A stretch of 64,000 nucleotides of DNA from Glossina fuscipes (lineage: Eukaryota > Arthropoda > Insecta > Diptera > Glossinidae). A model generated the notes under the pieces. The model worked only from the letters and a program-made list of their open reading frames with translations. It ran no database searches and was not told the DNA's origin. The stretch is from the NCBI RefSeq assembly GCF_014805625.2, contig NW_023998433.1, positions 4,835,757 to 4,899,756 of the forward strand. Reading direction: 5' to 3'. This document shows positions 38,159-50,002 of the stretch, one piece after another (the first letter of the stretch is position 1; each line of letters opens with the position of its first letter). Made by a program: the position numbers and the translations under genes.

Positions 38159-38439
38159 TATTCACAGTAACATTCTGTTGCGTAATTAATATTCTGTAAA
38201 TAACATTAGCATAAGGGAGGCGATAAGGACTGAAATAAACAAAGGTAGAAAATGCGTTTCATCACTTATGTATATAGATTCGCATTGAAAATATCAAAGT
38301 TTTATATTTATCTGATGCTTCAACGTGGATTTTTGTCTAAAATACATACTGTGGATTTGTAAAGGCGTTTTCCTAATTTTTTCATTTCTCTTTAAATTCT
38401 CGTATCAAAAAGTTATATAATTTTATGCAATACGTTTGG

Positions 38440-39545
38440 ATATCTCTGCAAATAACTCCACAGATTGTCTATTTTATTTGAGGTCGTCAAGGACGAAATT
38501 TGTAAAAAGAAGGCAAAGTTTGCTGATAACTGACCAAAACAAGAAATAATTTAAATTCATGAAAGTACCTGCCCATATTGTCTGCACATTTCTGCCATTT
38601 AAACGGGAGCTGGTTCAGGTCGACGAGAACATACGAATTCTTGGAAATTTGAAAAAAAGGCAAAGTTTGATAATTGACAAAACAAGAAATTATTTTATTC
38701 ATGAAAGTATGCGCCCATATTGTCTCTACCCGTCCGCCCTTTAAGCGGGAGGTTGTTCAGACCGACGAGAACATATGAATTCCTGTAAGATTAATTGTAC
38801 TGCATTTGCGAAATTGAAATTTTTTTCTGGCAAGAAGTTCTCCAAATTACGAAGTACCCAGTGGGAAGTAGACCAGGTGAGTAAAGGGGATGATGAAGAA
38901 GTACCGCTCGTTTACGCAGTGTGATCCGCGGCGTTGGCTTGCAATAAGACAGAAGTCGACTTGTTGACTTATCTGAGCTCTCTTTTTTTAAGTCACTACA
39001 TTGTCTAGTCGGTTACCATATATTTTTGCTGTGATCGATGAGCTCACTCACCATCAGCTTCTTCTGATGAATGCTAGGCTCTGGAGTATATTTTGGTGAT
39101 TGATCCTTGTTTAACCATTGCACTGAAAGTTTGCCATTGTCATATTGAGTCCATTTCTCATCACAATTGGTCGTTCGATTCAAAAATGGATCAAATTTGT
39201 GACAAGCAATATTAAACAAGCTTACAAACGCTCTCGTATCTGTTTTTCGTTCAGTTTATGGGGAATACACTATCTAATTTTTTCCTCTTTTCGATTTGAG
39301 CTAAATGAGTTAATATTGTTTGTTCGCTTAGACCAAACTATAAAGATTATTCCTAAGTACTTTCAGATGGGGCAGACTCAACACCGTTATTGACCTTTGA
39401 TTCTGAGCGACCGCATGGATTATTTGTGAGGTCAAAGTTACCAATGCGAAATTTGGCAAGCGATGTTGCAGTTCCGTAAGAAATCATACGTCATGACAGT
39501 ATGAATTTCCGAGCAGTCCATTATCAAAACATAGTTTTTTTAATT
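38440..39545 (-). mobile_element. Second mariner lineage (SETMAR-like), decayed, with duplicated C-terminus
   Basis: Read on the - strand, about 39520-39400 gives LAKFRIGNFDL with NNPCGRSESKVNN (mariner KFKNGDFDLEDKPRSGRP linker). About 39190-39060 gives DPFLNRTTNCDEKWTQYDN and AQWLNKD-type sequence with PEPSIHQKKLMV (CDEKWILYDN...KPxLHQKKVMV). About 38870 gives a PLYSPGLLPT-type fragment. The C-terminal block LNQLPFKWQKCADNMGRYF appears near 38590, and a second decayed copy near 38735. This lineage is distinct from the GGTGTTTGC mariners. No terminal repeats recognised. Confidence 0.75.
38503..38785. repeat. Tandem duplication, two units of about 140 bp
   Basis: Units at 38503-38642 and 38652-38785 share GGCAAAGTTTG, ACAAGAAAT, TTCATGAAAGTA, GCCCATATTGTCT, AACGGGAG/AAGCGGGAG, GACGAGAACATA and GAATTC. 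They duplicate the 3' end of the SETMAR-like transposase pseudogene. Confidence 0.85.
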
Positions 39546-39718
39546 TTATTATTAATATTTTTAGAGTTTGGAATAATTTACTTCTACGGCCATCATGTGT
39601 AATTTTTTAACAAAAAAAAAAAAAAAAGAGCAAAATATTAAGTCATTGCTAAATAACACCAGAGTTCCCAAAATTGTAAATTAAAAGTTCCATCTTTGCC
39701 AACATGACATGTATATAA

Positions 39719-40924
39719 TAGGTGTTTGCACGTATTTTGATCAGTGACATCTATACATGAAATGATAAAATAATCCGAAGTATCAATTTGCACAGCGATT
39801 AAATTCGATGATTTTGACCTTTCTCTACATAAAATAAGAGTTTCCTATTTAGTATCATTGAGTTATTCAGCGTATACAGGCACTAATCAAGGAACGCTCG
39901 AAATTGGATTTTCGAAATTCATTAGTTTTGTTGTTTCATTTGAAAAAATCTACTGCAGAATTCCACTTTTAGAAACCTATGGTGAAGCTGTTCCATTATA
40001 TCGTCGGTTTTGGCTTCAACGGTTTGAAAGCGGTGATAATGATATCAATAATAAAGAACGGCCGGGAGGAATACAAAGGTTCGAAGACAACGATTTGTTG
40101 GACGAAAACCCTATTTAAACTCTCAAACAAGTTTCGAACAGCTCAGCAGTCGATGAATTAACTGTTTCTAGACGTTTATGTGCGATGGGAAGGATTCCAA
40201 TGGAGGGAAAATGATTATTATACGAATTGAGTGAAAATGCCATTTCGAACCGTTTCGACTTCGTGATTTTATCGCCTTCCAGGCAAAAAAAGGAAAGTTC
40301 TCTGTGCGGTATTGTGACTGGCGACGAAAAGTCGCTTTACTACGGTAATCCCAAGCGCAAAAAGTCAAGAGTTAGTTCAGCAGAGCCATCGATAGTGACA
40401 CCAAAACGGAATATTCATAGCGATAAAGAGTTGCTGTGCTTATGGTGGGATTAACAAGGTGTGGTGTATTACGAGCTATTAAAACCGAATGAGACTGTTA
40501 CTATAGATGCCTACGGACAACAATTGAACAAATTGAATGGTATATTGTTGTAAAAAAGGCCAGTAGTAGTAACTAATCGACGTAAAGTCATTCTCCTTCA
40601 TGACAACCTCACTATTGTAGCTCAAATGCCGCGCCCAGCGTACACACCAGACATAGCATCTTGTGATTACCAGTTGTTCGGATCGATTCAGCACGGCTTG
40701 GGTGACACGCGGTTTCGAAATGTTTAAGAAGCGCGAAGATGGATCGACAATTGGATCGCCACCAAACGTCCTTCTTTCGACACGGTATCGGCATGTTGCT
40801 GGGAAGATGAGAAAAAGTTGTCGAAAATGATGAAAAATATTTTGATTACTATATATTATGCCAATTTTTCACAATAAATGCCTTTTTGACGTGAAAAAGT
40901 GATCAAAATACGAGCAAGCACCTA
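39719..40924 (+). mobile_element. Near full-length mariner, copy F (about 1.2 kb)
   Basis: Element 39721-40922 flanked by TA on both sides. The ends are GGTGTTTGCACGTATTTTGA and the inverse of GGTGCTTGCTCGTATTTTGA. Transposase frames on the + strand are broken but readable. They include YRRFWLQRFESGD, then ILSPSRQKKES, IVTGDEKSLYYGNPKRKK (first catalytic Asp block), SIVTPKRNIHSDKELLCLWW, VVYYELLKPNET, HDN-like (second Asp, damaged) and RPAYTPDIASCDYQLFGSIQ (third Asp block). An in-frame stop after LLCLWWD and several frameshifts inactivate it. This is the best reference copy in the window for the deletion derivatives. Confidence 0.9.
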
Positions 40925-41439
40925 TATATATACATCACATATTATTTTTCTTCAACTTATTCATTTTAGTCGCGCTATTTTTTTTATTCCTGTTATTGTG
41001 TCTTATTTGAAGTTCAACAGTTTATCTAATAAAAAACCAAATTTTTATAAAAATTTTATCCATACGAATTGACTATCAGAACAAGTCGAACAAATTGGAA
41101 AAATATTTTTTTTTTATTTAATTCATTCAGCTAACACCATTAACATCCGTGATTATGAATCACTTGAATAATTAATTAAATAATTAGCAAAATTTTAATT
41201 TCCTCTTTAAAAAAAATTGAAAACTTTAACATTATTTAAACTGTTTTAAATTGTTAAATTTAACACTTCTTCCACGCTAAAATGATGAATAAATACAATC
41301 CAATTTAGCGACCAATTTCAAACATTTTTTTGATAAAATTTTTGCCAAAAAGTTTCAAGTTTTTAAATTTTCGTTTAAATTCATAAAAAGCAATAATAAT
41401 GAGAAAAAATTGTGGCAACAATTAAAGACATTATAGCAG
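40925..41439. other. Intergenic, no gene recognised
   Basis: AT-rich spacer; nothing recognised. Confidence 0.45.
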
Positions 41440-41790
41440 GGCGCGGCCTATCATTAAATACTTTTCTCTCAAAATAAGATATCATATAGAAATTGGCCGA
41501 TCTGAACCGTATTCAATAACGTTCGTGCTTAATCCAAATTAACTTAGTCTATCAAATTTCATCGAAGTAGCTCAAAAATTGCTATATATGCCTACATGTT
41601 GAACATAAGAAAATGAGACGGGCGTCCAGACAGACGAGTGGAGAACCTTAGATAAATGCAAAAGGTGATTCTGAATCGATCGGTGGGCCTTTTTCTATCC
41701 TTTTTGGGTGTTAATTTTATATAACTTTAATATACCTTTCTACTACAAGTGACGTACAGTGTAATTATTATATACATATAATCGAGAAAC
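41440..41790 (+). repeat. Dispersed repeat family R, partial copy
   Basis: Carries GGCCGATCTGAACCGTATTC, TTTCATCGAAGTAGCTCAAA, GTTGAACATAAGA, CAGACAGACGAG, AAAGGTGATTCTGAATCGAT and ACTTTAATATACCTTTCTAC in the same order as 54985-55265. Confidence 0.65.
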
Positions 41791-44700
41791 CTTTTCTAAG
41801 GCTAACTTCCGTAATATTTAAGTTCTTTTGCCACTTCGATCGGCTTGCTTGTCGCACAAGAGGCACTTAAATTGTCGTCTCATTTAGATAAAAAAGTGCA
41901 TTTTCTTAGTTCACTTATTATTATGACAGTTTAACCGAAGAAATTTTTAGGTTCAAAGAAAAGTTGAATTTATTTCATTGTGGGTTAATATCTATCTGTT
42001 CATCCGTGAGGCCGAGTATCTCATGGCAAAATTGTCATTTTTGAAGTGGTTGGGAGTGTGATGAAAATGGCGCCCTTCCTTTAAACCGGATCAATGAAAT
42101 TGATTGAAATTTCACGTATCGAAAGTAGATTGCGTTTCTGAATTTTTTGATAAAGACATCGGAACCGACGCCGCAGTTGAACCTTAAGTTTCCAATGCAT
42201 CAGTAAAAACAACAGGCACAAGATCATGCACAGCGCTATTCCTCAGAAAAATTTCATTCGATTTGTCAATTCTTAGGATTCTTAAGATTGATACCTTGAT
42301 AATGAATTATTTTAGCATTGCATACATTTTTTCACTGAGATAAACATACAGACACAATTTCAGTAGTTGAATCGATTAAACAAAATTTAAAAGTGCGAAA
42401 TAAATTTTATTGGAAAAATTTTGCAACCAACCTTTTCACAGCTTACGCAACAACAATTGCAAGAGCGCTCACAGCGATCGGCAGCAAATGCGAAACAGAA
42501 GAAGAATTCTCGTCAGATCGCGTAGCTGACCGTTCGTACATTAGTCATTTTCTATGTTTCCTAGCGAATCAATGTACGAAGTGAGTTATCTATATATTTA
42601 CATTGTCTTTGCGTAAAGATTCTAATAATTTCACTCGATTTCTGCCTAGCAATGATGAGTGTATAATAGAGTAAAGCTCAATTGATAAAAATAAGAAAAA
42701 AAAAAGAAGCATAAATTGTTTAAAAGCGATTACATTAGAAACAAAGACAGCATTCACAATATTGCCATTAAAATTTTTATCGCGACTGAAATGGCAGTTG
42801 TTTTCATAACTGTTTTAGTCGGGAATGGGTTGTATCAATAGGTTAAAAATTAATGTTCTCATTTTTGTTTGCTTGTTTGTTTGATTTCATTTCTATAAAC
42901 AGACACCGTCGTACATACACTTGGACAAGTTATCAGTTGGATGAGAAGTAAACGGAGTACAGCAGCCGGTTTTATTTTCTATTTTCTATATTTATTAATA
43001 TGTTTAGTACAGAAAGCAAGCATTCAGGTTATGCGTTACACTTTAACAGATTGTGCATGACACTTAAATAAGGCTGACACGTTTTGCTACGGATAATAAA
43101 TTCGTTTCTTTTTTATGTTTATATATTTCAATAAGCATTTCATTGGAAATAGTAAGAAAACTTGTTTCGCGTTTAATATTTGTTTCAATTTGTATTCCTA
43201 ATCGAAGGAAAAGAGTGCTAAGTGTATGTATATAGCAAAACATAGAAAAGAGAGTTAAAAAAAAAAAATATATTAATTTGAATTTTTATTTTAAAGAGTG
43301 TGTATGAGGGCATGCTAAAAAAGTCCTTGATCTGACAATGAAAGACTTTCTTTCTTCATTGGATGTACTATTTTTAAAAAAAGTCTTTTTGAAGGCTAGT
43401 GCACTTTAACACACGTCTCTTTCTTGGCTCTTTCTAAAGTATGTATTAAGAATTTTTGTACTTCAGGGCCTATAGTGTTATCTATGACGGCTATGAAATA
43501 TTTATCGAACAGAAAATACTGACCAGTCGTAAGCGTTTATGTATATACCAGGAAAGCTAAAGGGCGCAAAATATGACGATTAGAACGAACATATCAACAG
43601 TCCGTACTGTATATCTCTTGGGCGCTGCCTGTTTTTTTTTTTTTTTTTTTTTTTTGATCAAAAACATACTCTTTTTTTGTAAATCTATTTCATTGTCATT
43701 TTTATTGGTGTAAATGATACGTTAAATATTCGAATTGAAAAATATTATTTTGCAGAAAATATTTCAATAATCGTTTTAAGGATAGTTTAAAATTGAATCG
43801 TGCTTTTTTCGAGATTAGGTTTTTCAGTTTACGAAACTAACGGCAGTCTTGAAATGCTAACTGCATATTCGATTCAGAATTAGATTTTCTAGTGAGCATT
43901 GTTTGGGGGAAACATCTTTTCAAAGAAATCGTACGATACTTATTATGTTTTGACTCATATTTTCAAAAAATGTTTGCAATCTTGTTTTAGGTGCGAATTT
44001 GTGGCGTGTAAAGTTACGATAACAGAACTCTTGAAAACAGAAAAAAAAAAAGTTTTTTGAATGTGGTTACGCTTTATTTCGTTTTTAAAAATTAAAAAAA
44101 AAAATTTTATTGTTTGCTCCAAGACTAAATTGTGCATTCATATGTAAAAGTTCGCATCTTAAAAAATCTTTTCACTCTTTTTATCCTATTTATCCCAAAT
44201 CTCCTTTATCTTTAGTGCACACACAAGGTAATATCATTGCTTAAAGAAATGAAGAATGATCATTCATCATCATCAATGCTCTACGAACGGAAACTTTATT
44301 CATTAATAAAAAAATATGCCCAAAACTCATGCAAATAACAATAAAATCCAGTTTTCTTCCTAATGATCCTGCCACAGATCATGCTTTAGTAATGGATTTT
44401 TTGCTCGAAAAGTATCGTTTCCAAATTTTAGACAACGCATGCGATAGCTCGATCTACAAATAATTATTTTGGGTCAGGATTGTTATATTTTTACCAATCG
44501 CTTTATCACACGTTTCTGACACGTATACGTGCATTCATTTCTCATCCGCAAAAAAAGTCTTTTTTGTCAAAATTTTAAAATCAAATTTTACATCGTTTGT
44601 CATCCAGCCCTCGTATATAATACGCAAATATGTGAAATTATTTTTTCTTTAATATTATTCGTATGCAAACCTTTTTTGGGTTTATTGCTCTCTTTTCATG

Positions 44701-46212
44701 AGCATGTGCGTGTGTGCGTGTTAAATTGAATTTCATTTGAACCATGTGCGCTATATGAATGTGTGTGTTATATGAAATTACGCATACAAATGATAATAAA
44801 ATATTTAATGCAATACGGTTGCTGTTGCACAAATGTGTGATAAGCGTACATTTCGCGAATAACCTTTATTAAATAGAAAGCTCATGACAATTGTTTGGAT
44901 GAATAACGAAGGCAACTTTATTCATTTATAAATTGAGGAATTGTTGTTATGTATGCTGTTTTTGCTGTTGTGCTCGCTATGTGGGTTTAGTATGCTTTCG
45001 CCAGTTTTTGTGCATTCTTTGTTGGCGTTGAGAGACAGTTCTTCATAAATCCTAAAATAAGATTAAAAATTCCAGATTTATCTGAATCCTCAAGTTTCTG
45101 ATAATGAATACCAAAAGCCTTTTTAAAGGAAAACTTAACATTTATTCTCTAAGGCATTAAGTTCTTTCTGTTTGTTTAAAACATAACTAGGAAAAAATAA
45201 ATAGTTGCCCGAAGATAAAGTTGGTCTTCGCCAGTTTCATCGAATTCATCATTAATGCTTTTGCAAACGCGTTAACGTTAGCATTAGTAGCTAATACTAA
45301 TGCCAATATGTGATGCAATGTTTTGCTAATCGCTATTCGATAATCGTTCTAGGCTGTTTAATAATCAAACCTCAAGCGTCTCACTTTTTCCATTAACAAC
45401 AACTCTCATGTGTTATTTATAAGTAGACAATGTGAAAAATTCAATGATTGAACAGTAATTCATACAACCTTAGTGACTACGCACTGTTGTATATAGTATA
45501 AACTGCTTAATAACATTTTCTATTCAATAAAATTTACTTATTACTATAGCCGTCTATCACTCAAATTGGATTCTGTTTGAACCAACTGTTCTTTAGATTC
45601 TAAAATATAATTCACATGAATCATAATTCAATTTAGTTTTGACGGAGGCACGTTTCAGACAATTGTATTGTATTTCTGATCGACATCCACATTATTCTCC
45701 CTCCTCTTCAGTTTTCCCTTATCATAAATTGTCAAACTCAAATTAAATTTTAAACTTAAGCGGACAATGAAAGCACTGATTAGAAAATCTATTAAATTTT
45801 TTATATTTATTGAACTAAACCAAGATCGATCCAGTTTAGTGAGTCATTTGTATACATTTTTGTTGTCGTACAACTTTATAAATAATTCAAAAAAAAGGGA
45901 CACGTTTCATAAAAATAATTAAGAAATGTTCATTAACAAATAACTATATATATAAACGAATGCGAATGCATTCACCTCACAACGAATCTTGAATACCCAT
46001 CTATTAAGGTAAAGGTATGAAAATTGCTTAGCTCTTTGTAAATTATCTTTTAATTCTCCGCTCCTGTGTATGTAATTATGTCAAGTAGTTAATCGTGCTA
46101 TGCTCGTCTTCGCTAGTTAGATTGAAAATTTTCTTTCCACCTTAGAATTACTTTCGCGAAGTACTTACTTTATGTCCATGTTTAAGGGCAGTGGGCGTGA
46201 AAATATTTTGTA
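41791..46212. other. Intergenic, no gene recognised
   Basis: About 4.4 kb. A T run of 24 lies at 43632-43655 and A runs at about 43260 and 44040. Frames at 42393-42584 and 44529-44729 have no family features. The end of the stretch (AATATTTTGTAG up to 46213) resembles a 3' splice acceptor before the second kinase gene. Confidence 0.5.
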
Positions 46213-46327
46213 GTTATTGTTTAATATTATCAATATAATGGTAAATATTTACGAACAATGGATTTTTCTGTTCATCTTTGCAATTATAGAGTCATCTAAT
46301 GGAAACAGCTCCCCATATAAAAACGAC

Positions 46328-48107
46328 ATGACAGAAGGTAAAAATGCGCCACCAAGTTCTAGTGCCGAAGTGCCTTTTCAACATCGGCTTGATCGTAAGG
46401 TTTCTATGCTGCCTCACCGCTTGGTGGGTGTTATCGATGAGGGCACTAGTACCGTCGGTTTCTCAATTTTTACTACGCCCCATTTTGAGGAAATTGCCAC
46501 CCACCGAATGGAAATGCCTTTGATTGCACCTAAACCGGGTTGGTTCGAGCAAGACGCAGTCGTTATCATTAATAATGTCTATCGCTGTGTCGAAGTCGCT
46601 ATAACTAAGTTACCTGAAAGTTTCCAGAAAGAGGATCTGGTTGCAATAGGTATTACAAATCAACGTGAAACAACAGTGGTCTGGGATTCGGTTAGTGGCA
46701 AGCCGTTGTACAATGCCATCGTCTGGAATGATATACGCACAAATCATACAGTCGACCAAGTATTAGCACGTGTTCCCGATCAAAATAAAAATTATTTTAA
46801 ACATATGTGCGGTTTGCCTATATCACCCTACTTTTCGGCCTTAAAAATACGTTGGCTTAAAGACAATGTTCCCGCCGTAAAAAAAGCTTGTCGAGAGAAG
46901 CGCTGTAAAGTTGGCACTATTGACAGCTGGATAATTTGGAACTTAACGAAGGGTAGGTGCACAAAGTGTAGGCCTTTCAATTTATTTATGTTGTTTTTTT
47001 CGGATTTTAGGCTCGCTACATATAACTGATGTAACCAATGCCTCCAGAACAATGCTTATGAATATTGAAACTTTGCAATGGGATCCCGTTTTACTAAAAA
47101 CTTATTCAGTGACTTTGAATATGCTGCCTCAAATTTGTAGTTCATCAGAAATATACGGCTCTGTTACAGATGAACGTTCTATTTTGCATGGTGTTGACAT
47201 AAGCGGCATTTTGGGCAATCAACAAGCATCGCTTTTGGGTCAAATGTGTATAAAGCCTGGTCAGACAAAAAATACTTATCGATCGGGTTGTTTTCTATTA
47301 TGTAATATTGGTCATCAGGCCATAATATCGCCTCGCGGTTTACTAACGACGATTGCTTATAAGTTGGGGCCAAACGCTCCTGTCACGTACGCTCTGGAAG
47401 GAGCAGTGGCAGTTGCTGGTCATGCCTTGGAATGGTTAGAAAAAAAAGTCCGCATTCTACCACAGGCTTCGGATGCTGAAAAATTTGCTGAAACAGTACC
47501 AACCACTGGAGATGTGTATTTTGTGCCCGCATTTACTGGCCTATACGCACCTTACTGGCGTAAAGATGCTCGTGGTCTTATAGTTGGCCTTACGCATCAT
47601 TCCACCAAACATCACGTGATAAGAGCTGCCTTGGAATCAATTTGTTTTCAAACACGTGATATCCTGGAATGTATGTATCAAGAATCTGAATATAAGTTTA
47701 GTAAGTTATACGCAGATGGTCCACTGTCTTCCAATAATCTACTAATGCAGCTACAAGCAGATACTGCTGGCGTCACTGTATTTCGCTCTCAAATTTTGGA
47801 TCCGACAGCATTTGGCGCCGCGATGTGCGCTGCCCAAGCTGAGGGTGTAGATTTGTTTAAGTTTGATATCGAAAAAAAATACTACGAAAATATCTACTAT
47901 GACGTTTTTCTGCCAACAAGTAATGCCGCGGAACAGAGACAACGTTATGGTAAATGGAAAAGAGCGGTTGAGCGCAGTTTTGATTGGGCTTTTCGTCCCA
48001 AATCGAGTACTATGACAGAACAACGTTACCAATTATTGGCTTCTGTACCGGGAAGTTTATTCTGTTTCATTTCTTTTGCTATGTTCGTGCACTCTATGAA
48101 AAAGTAG
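46328..48107 (+). CDS. Glycerol kinase-like protein 2 (FGGY family), catalytic residues substituted
   Basis: Two exons, 46328-46952 and 47011-48107, with a GT-AG intron of 58 bp at the same codon and phase as in the first kinase. This gives 573 residues from the ATG chosen by alignment with its paralogue. An ATG at 46238 would add 30 residues (603 in all) with a hydrophobic stretch (WIFLFIFAII), but a splice-acceptor-like TTTTGTAG just upstream leaves the true start open. FGGY blocks are in order: DEGTSTVGF, NQRETTVVWD, NAIVWNDIRT, GTIDSWIIW, DVTNASRT, YFVPAFTGLYAPYW, LLMQLQAD. The C-terminus is a hydrophobic anchor (SLFCFISFAMFVHSM). Asn278 stands in for the catalytic Asp, Arg299 for the TYGTG Gly, Gly for the Arg of the first loop, and DGP for DGG. 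These are the same positions changed in the 25-kb paralogue. Frame intact. Confidence 0.9.
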
Positions 48108-48147
48108 CACTAAAGCAAATGCATAATATGCACAAAAAACAAGTACA

Positions 48148-48153
48148 AATAAA
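48148..48153 (+). promoter_or_regulatory. Candidate polyadenylation signal of kinase gene 2
   Basis: AATAAA lies 41 bp past the stop codon, in normal position for a short 3' UTR. The first kinase gene has no such hexamer before its mariner insertion. Confidence 0.6.
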
Positions 48154-48707
48154 TAACTCTTAAAATATTGTAAAGATATATTCCAATCTCATCGGTTTTT
48201 TACAGCCTGTCTCTCTAAAAAAAAAACGATTGATGTAACGAATCCGTTGTCAATAGACGATTTTTTTTCACAAATTGGAGTTTTGTAATGCGATCGATTC
48301 TAGTCGAGTAATCTTACGTTGATGCCCGCATAACCTTAAATTACCGTCTGTAATTGCTATGTACATAATTGCTTGCCCCATTTTTATTTCTATCTTGTTT
48401 TTTTATTATATTTATAATTTTATTAATTTGATTAATAAAAAAAAACATCTCAAAATTTATGAAAACGATTTCTAATCAAAATAACAATTGTGAAGTAAAG
48501 AATTCCAATATTATAATATCTATACTCAAAAAAAAAACGAATAATAAATAATCGATAAACGATTGAAGTCGGTTTAGGGAAACAGATTTTTATTGTTTTC
48601 GTTAGCGTAGAGGGTTATGATAAAATTCCATTTTTTGTCGCATTTCCTAACAACCACTACTGCATATATATACCATTTGTGATATTGGGTGATGAGGTTT
48701 GTGATAA
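48154..48707. other. Intergenic, no gene recognised
   Basis: AT-rich with several A runs. Nothing else seen. Confidence 0.5.
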
Positions 48708-49235
48708 TAGCTGTAACGAGTCTTCTTAACCGGGGTGGAACTCAGTCAATCCGGGGTTCGTTGCAAGAATTTTTCTTTAGAACGAAATGTTTTGAACCTA
48801 CGGTGGGATGGTTTAAACTTCCCTTTTATTGTATATCAAGCGGGGTACAGCGTTGTGTAGACGTTGGCTAGGAAAAGGAACCAGCGAGGTGACCCGACTT
48901 GTGGTATGACTTCCATGTGGTACGAGGTTTTTTTATATTTATTATTACTTTTTTTCCTTTTAATTATCGCGGCACACTTAGACGGCTATGACATCAAACT
49001 GCACGATTCTGTGCGATGCGCTGTTCTTTTATAGCCCGAGTCTCGCTCGCTTGTCCTATTACCAACATGTTCTCAGCGTATGCTTATGCTCTAAGGAATT
49101 ATATTTGTGGCTTAATTTATGTTGGCTACGACGTGTTTGACGCGACCTGCATGATATTACTTATGACCAACTTACTGCTAAAACACTCTTACGTGCTGGC
49201 CTCTGTTTATCTTATTGTTACTTATTCATCATGCA

Positions 49236-49245
49236 NNNNNNNNNN
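49236..49245. other. Assembly gap (10 N)
   Basis: Ten N. The sequence just after repeats TATGCCCTAA twice within 40 bp, so a tandem array was probably collapsed or left unresolved here; the real length is unknown. Confidence 0.95.
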
Positions 49246-49552
49246 TATGCCCTAATAGCGTTGAGGATTTCATATGCCCTAACGGTATTATACATTCTAT
49301 GCAATGTTTCTGCAATTTATACACTTTTGCATGTGTTTTTACAGCGTAAAGACTTTTCCATGCTCGTATATGCTTGTCCCTTATTTTCCTACTTGTATTT
49401 ATTTCTGTTTGTCTCGTTTTGCTCTAACGGTGCTGTACGGCTTCTGGGTATGTTCTGTGCTTATGTGAGTGTACATGTATCCTACTGAGTTCATACCGAT
49501 TCGATCTTGCTGATTTGTATAAGTTGGGTGCGGGTTGTAATCTCATACTTAC

Positions 49553-49863
49553 GCTTTTATACCGGTTGGGTTCTGAGGCTTTGTACATAGTTTCTTATAT
49601 TTATACTTTTATACAGTTTAGGTTCTGACGCTTTGTACATAGTTTCTTATATTTATGCTTTCATGCAGGTTTGTACATAGTTTCTTGTATTCATGCTTTT
49701 ATACAGGTTTGCACATAATTTCTTATATTTGTGCTTTCATGCCGGTTAGGTTCTAAGGCTTTATACATAGTTTCTTATATTTATATTTTTATACAGGTTT
49801 GTACATAGTTCCTTGTATTTATGTTTTTATACAGGTTTGTGCATAGTTTCATATATCTATGCT
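49553..49863. repeat. Tandem repeat array inside the LTR
   Basis: About eight units built on TTTGTACATAGTTTCTTATA followed by TTTATGCTTTTATACAGG, period about 38 bp. Some units are longer because they carry an extra GGTTCTGAGGC segment. The units vary, so the array is old or gene-converted. It is contiguous, without spacers. Confidence 0.9.
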
Positions 49864-50002
49864 GGAGGAGGTTGTTCATGTTTACTTACTTCGATCAGAC
49901 GTTCACGGACAGCTCGGATTGACAGGTGGTCCCCTGTGGGTAGCTATTTCAGGCGGACGGACTTGGATTCCGTAAGCAAGCAAAATCGCTTTCTTACATA
50001 GC

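Larger units (their letters stand above)
48712..49998. mobile_element. Probable solo LTR of a retrotransposon
   Basis: Starts TGTAA and ends TTACA (a perfect 5-bp inverted terminus of the TG...CA type) and is flanked by the 4-bp duplication TAGC (48708-48711 and 49999-50002). There is no primer-binding site or internal coding sequence on either side, so it reads as a solo LTR left by recombination. At about 1.29 kb it is long for an LTR. The base composition is visibly less AT-rich at the two ends than the surroundings. Internal open frames (49016-49255, 49231-49488) have no family features. Family and orientation unknown. Confidence 0.6.

Noticed and set aside
49016..49488. Membrane-protein-like frames around the N gap
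   Set aside because: They read across ten N, have no family motif, and lie inside a probable solo LTR.
49553..49863. CRISPR-like array
   Set aside because: The units are contiguous and vary in sequence and length with no unique spacers, in a eukaryotic genome inside an LTR.
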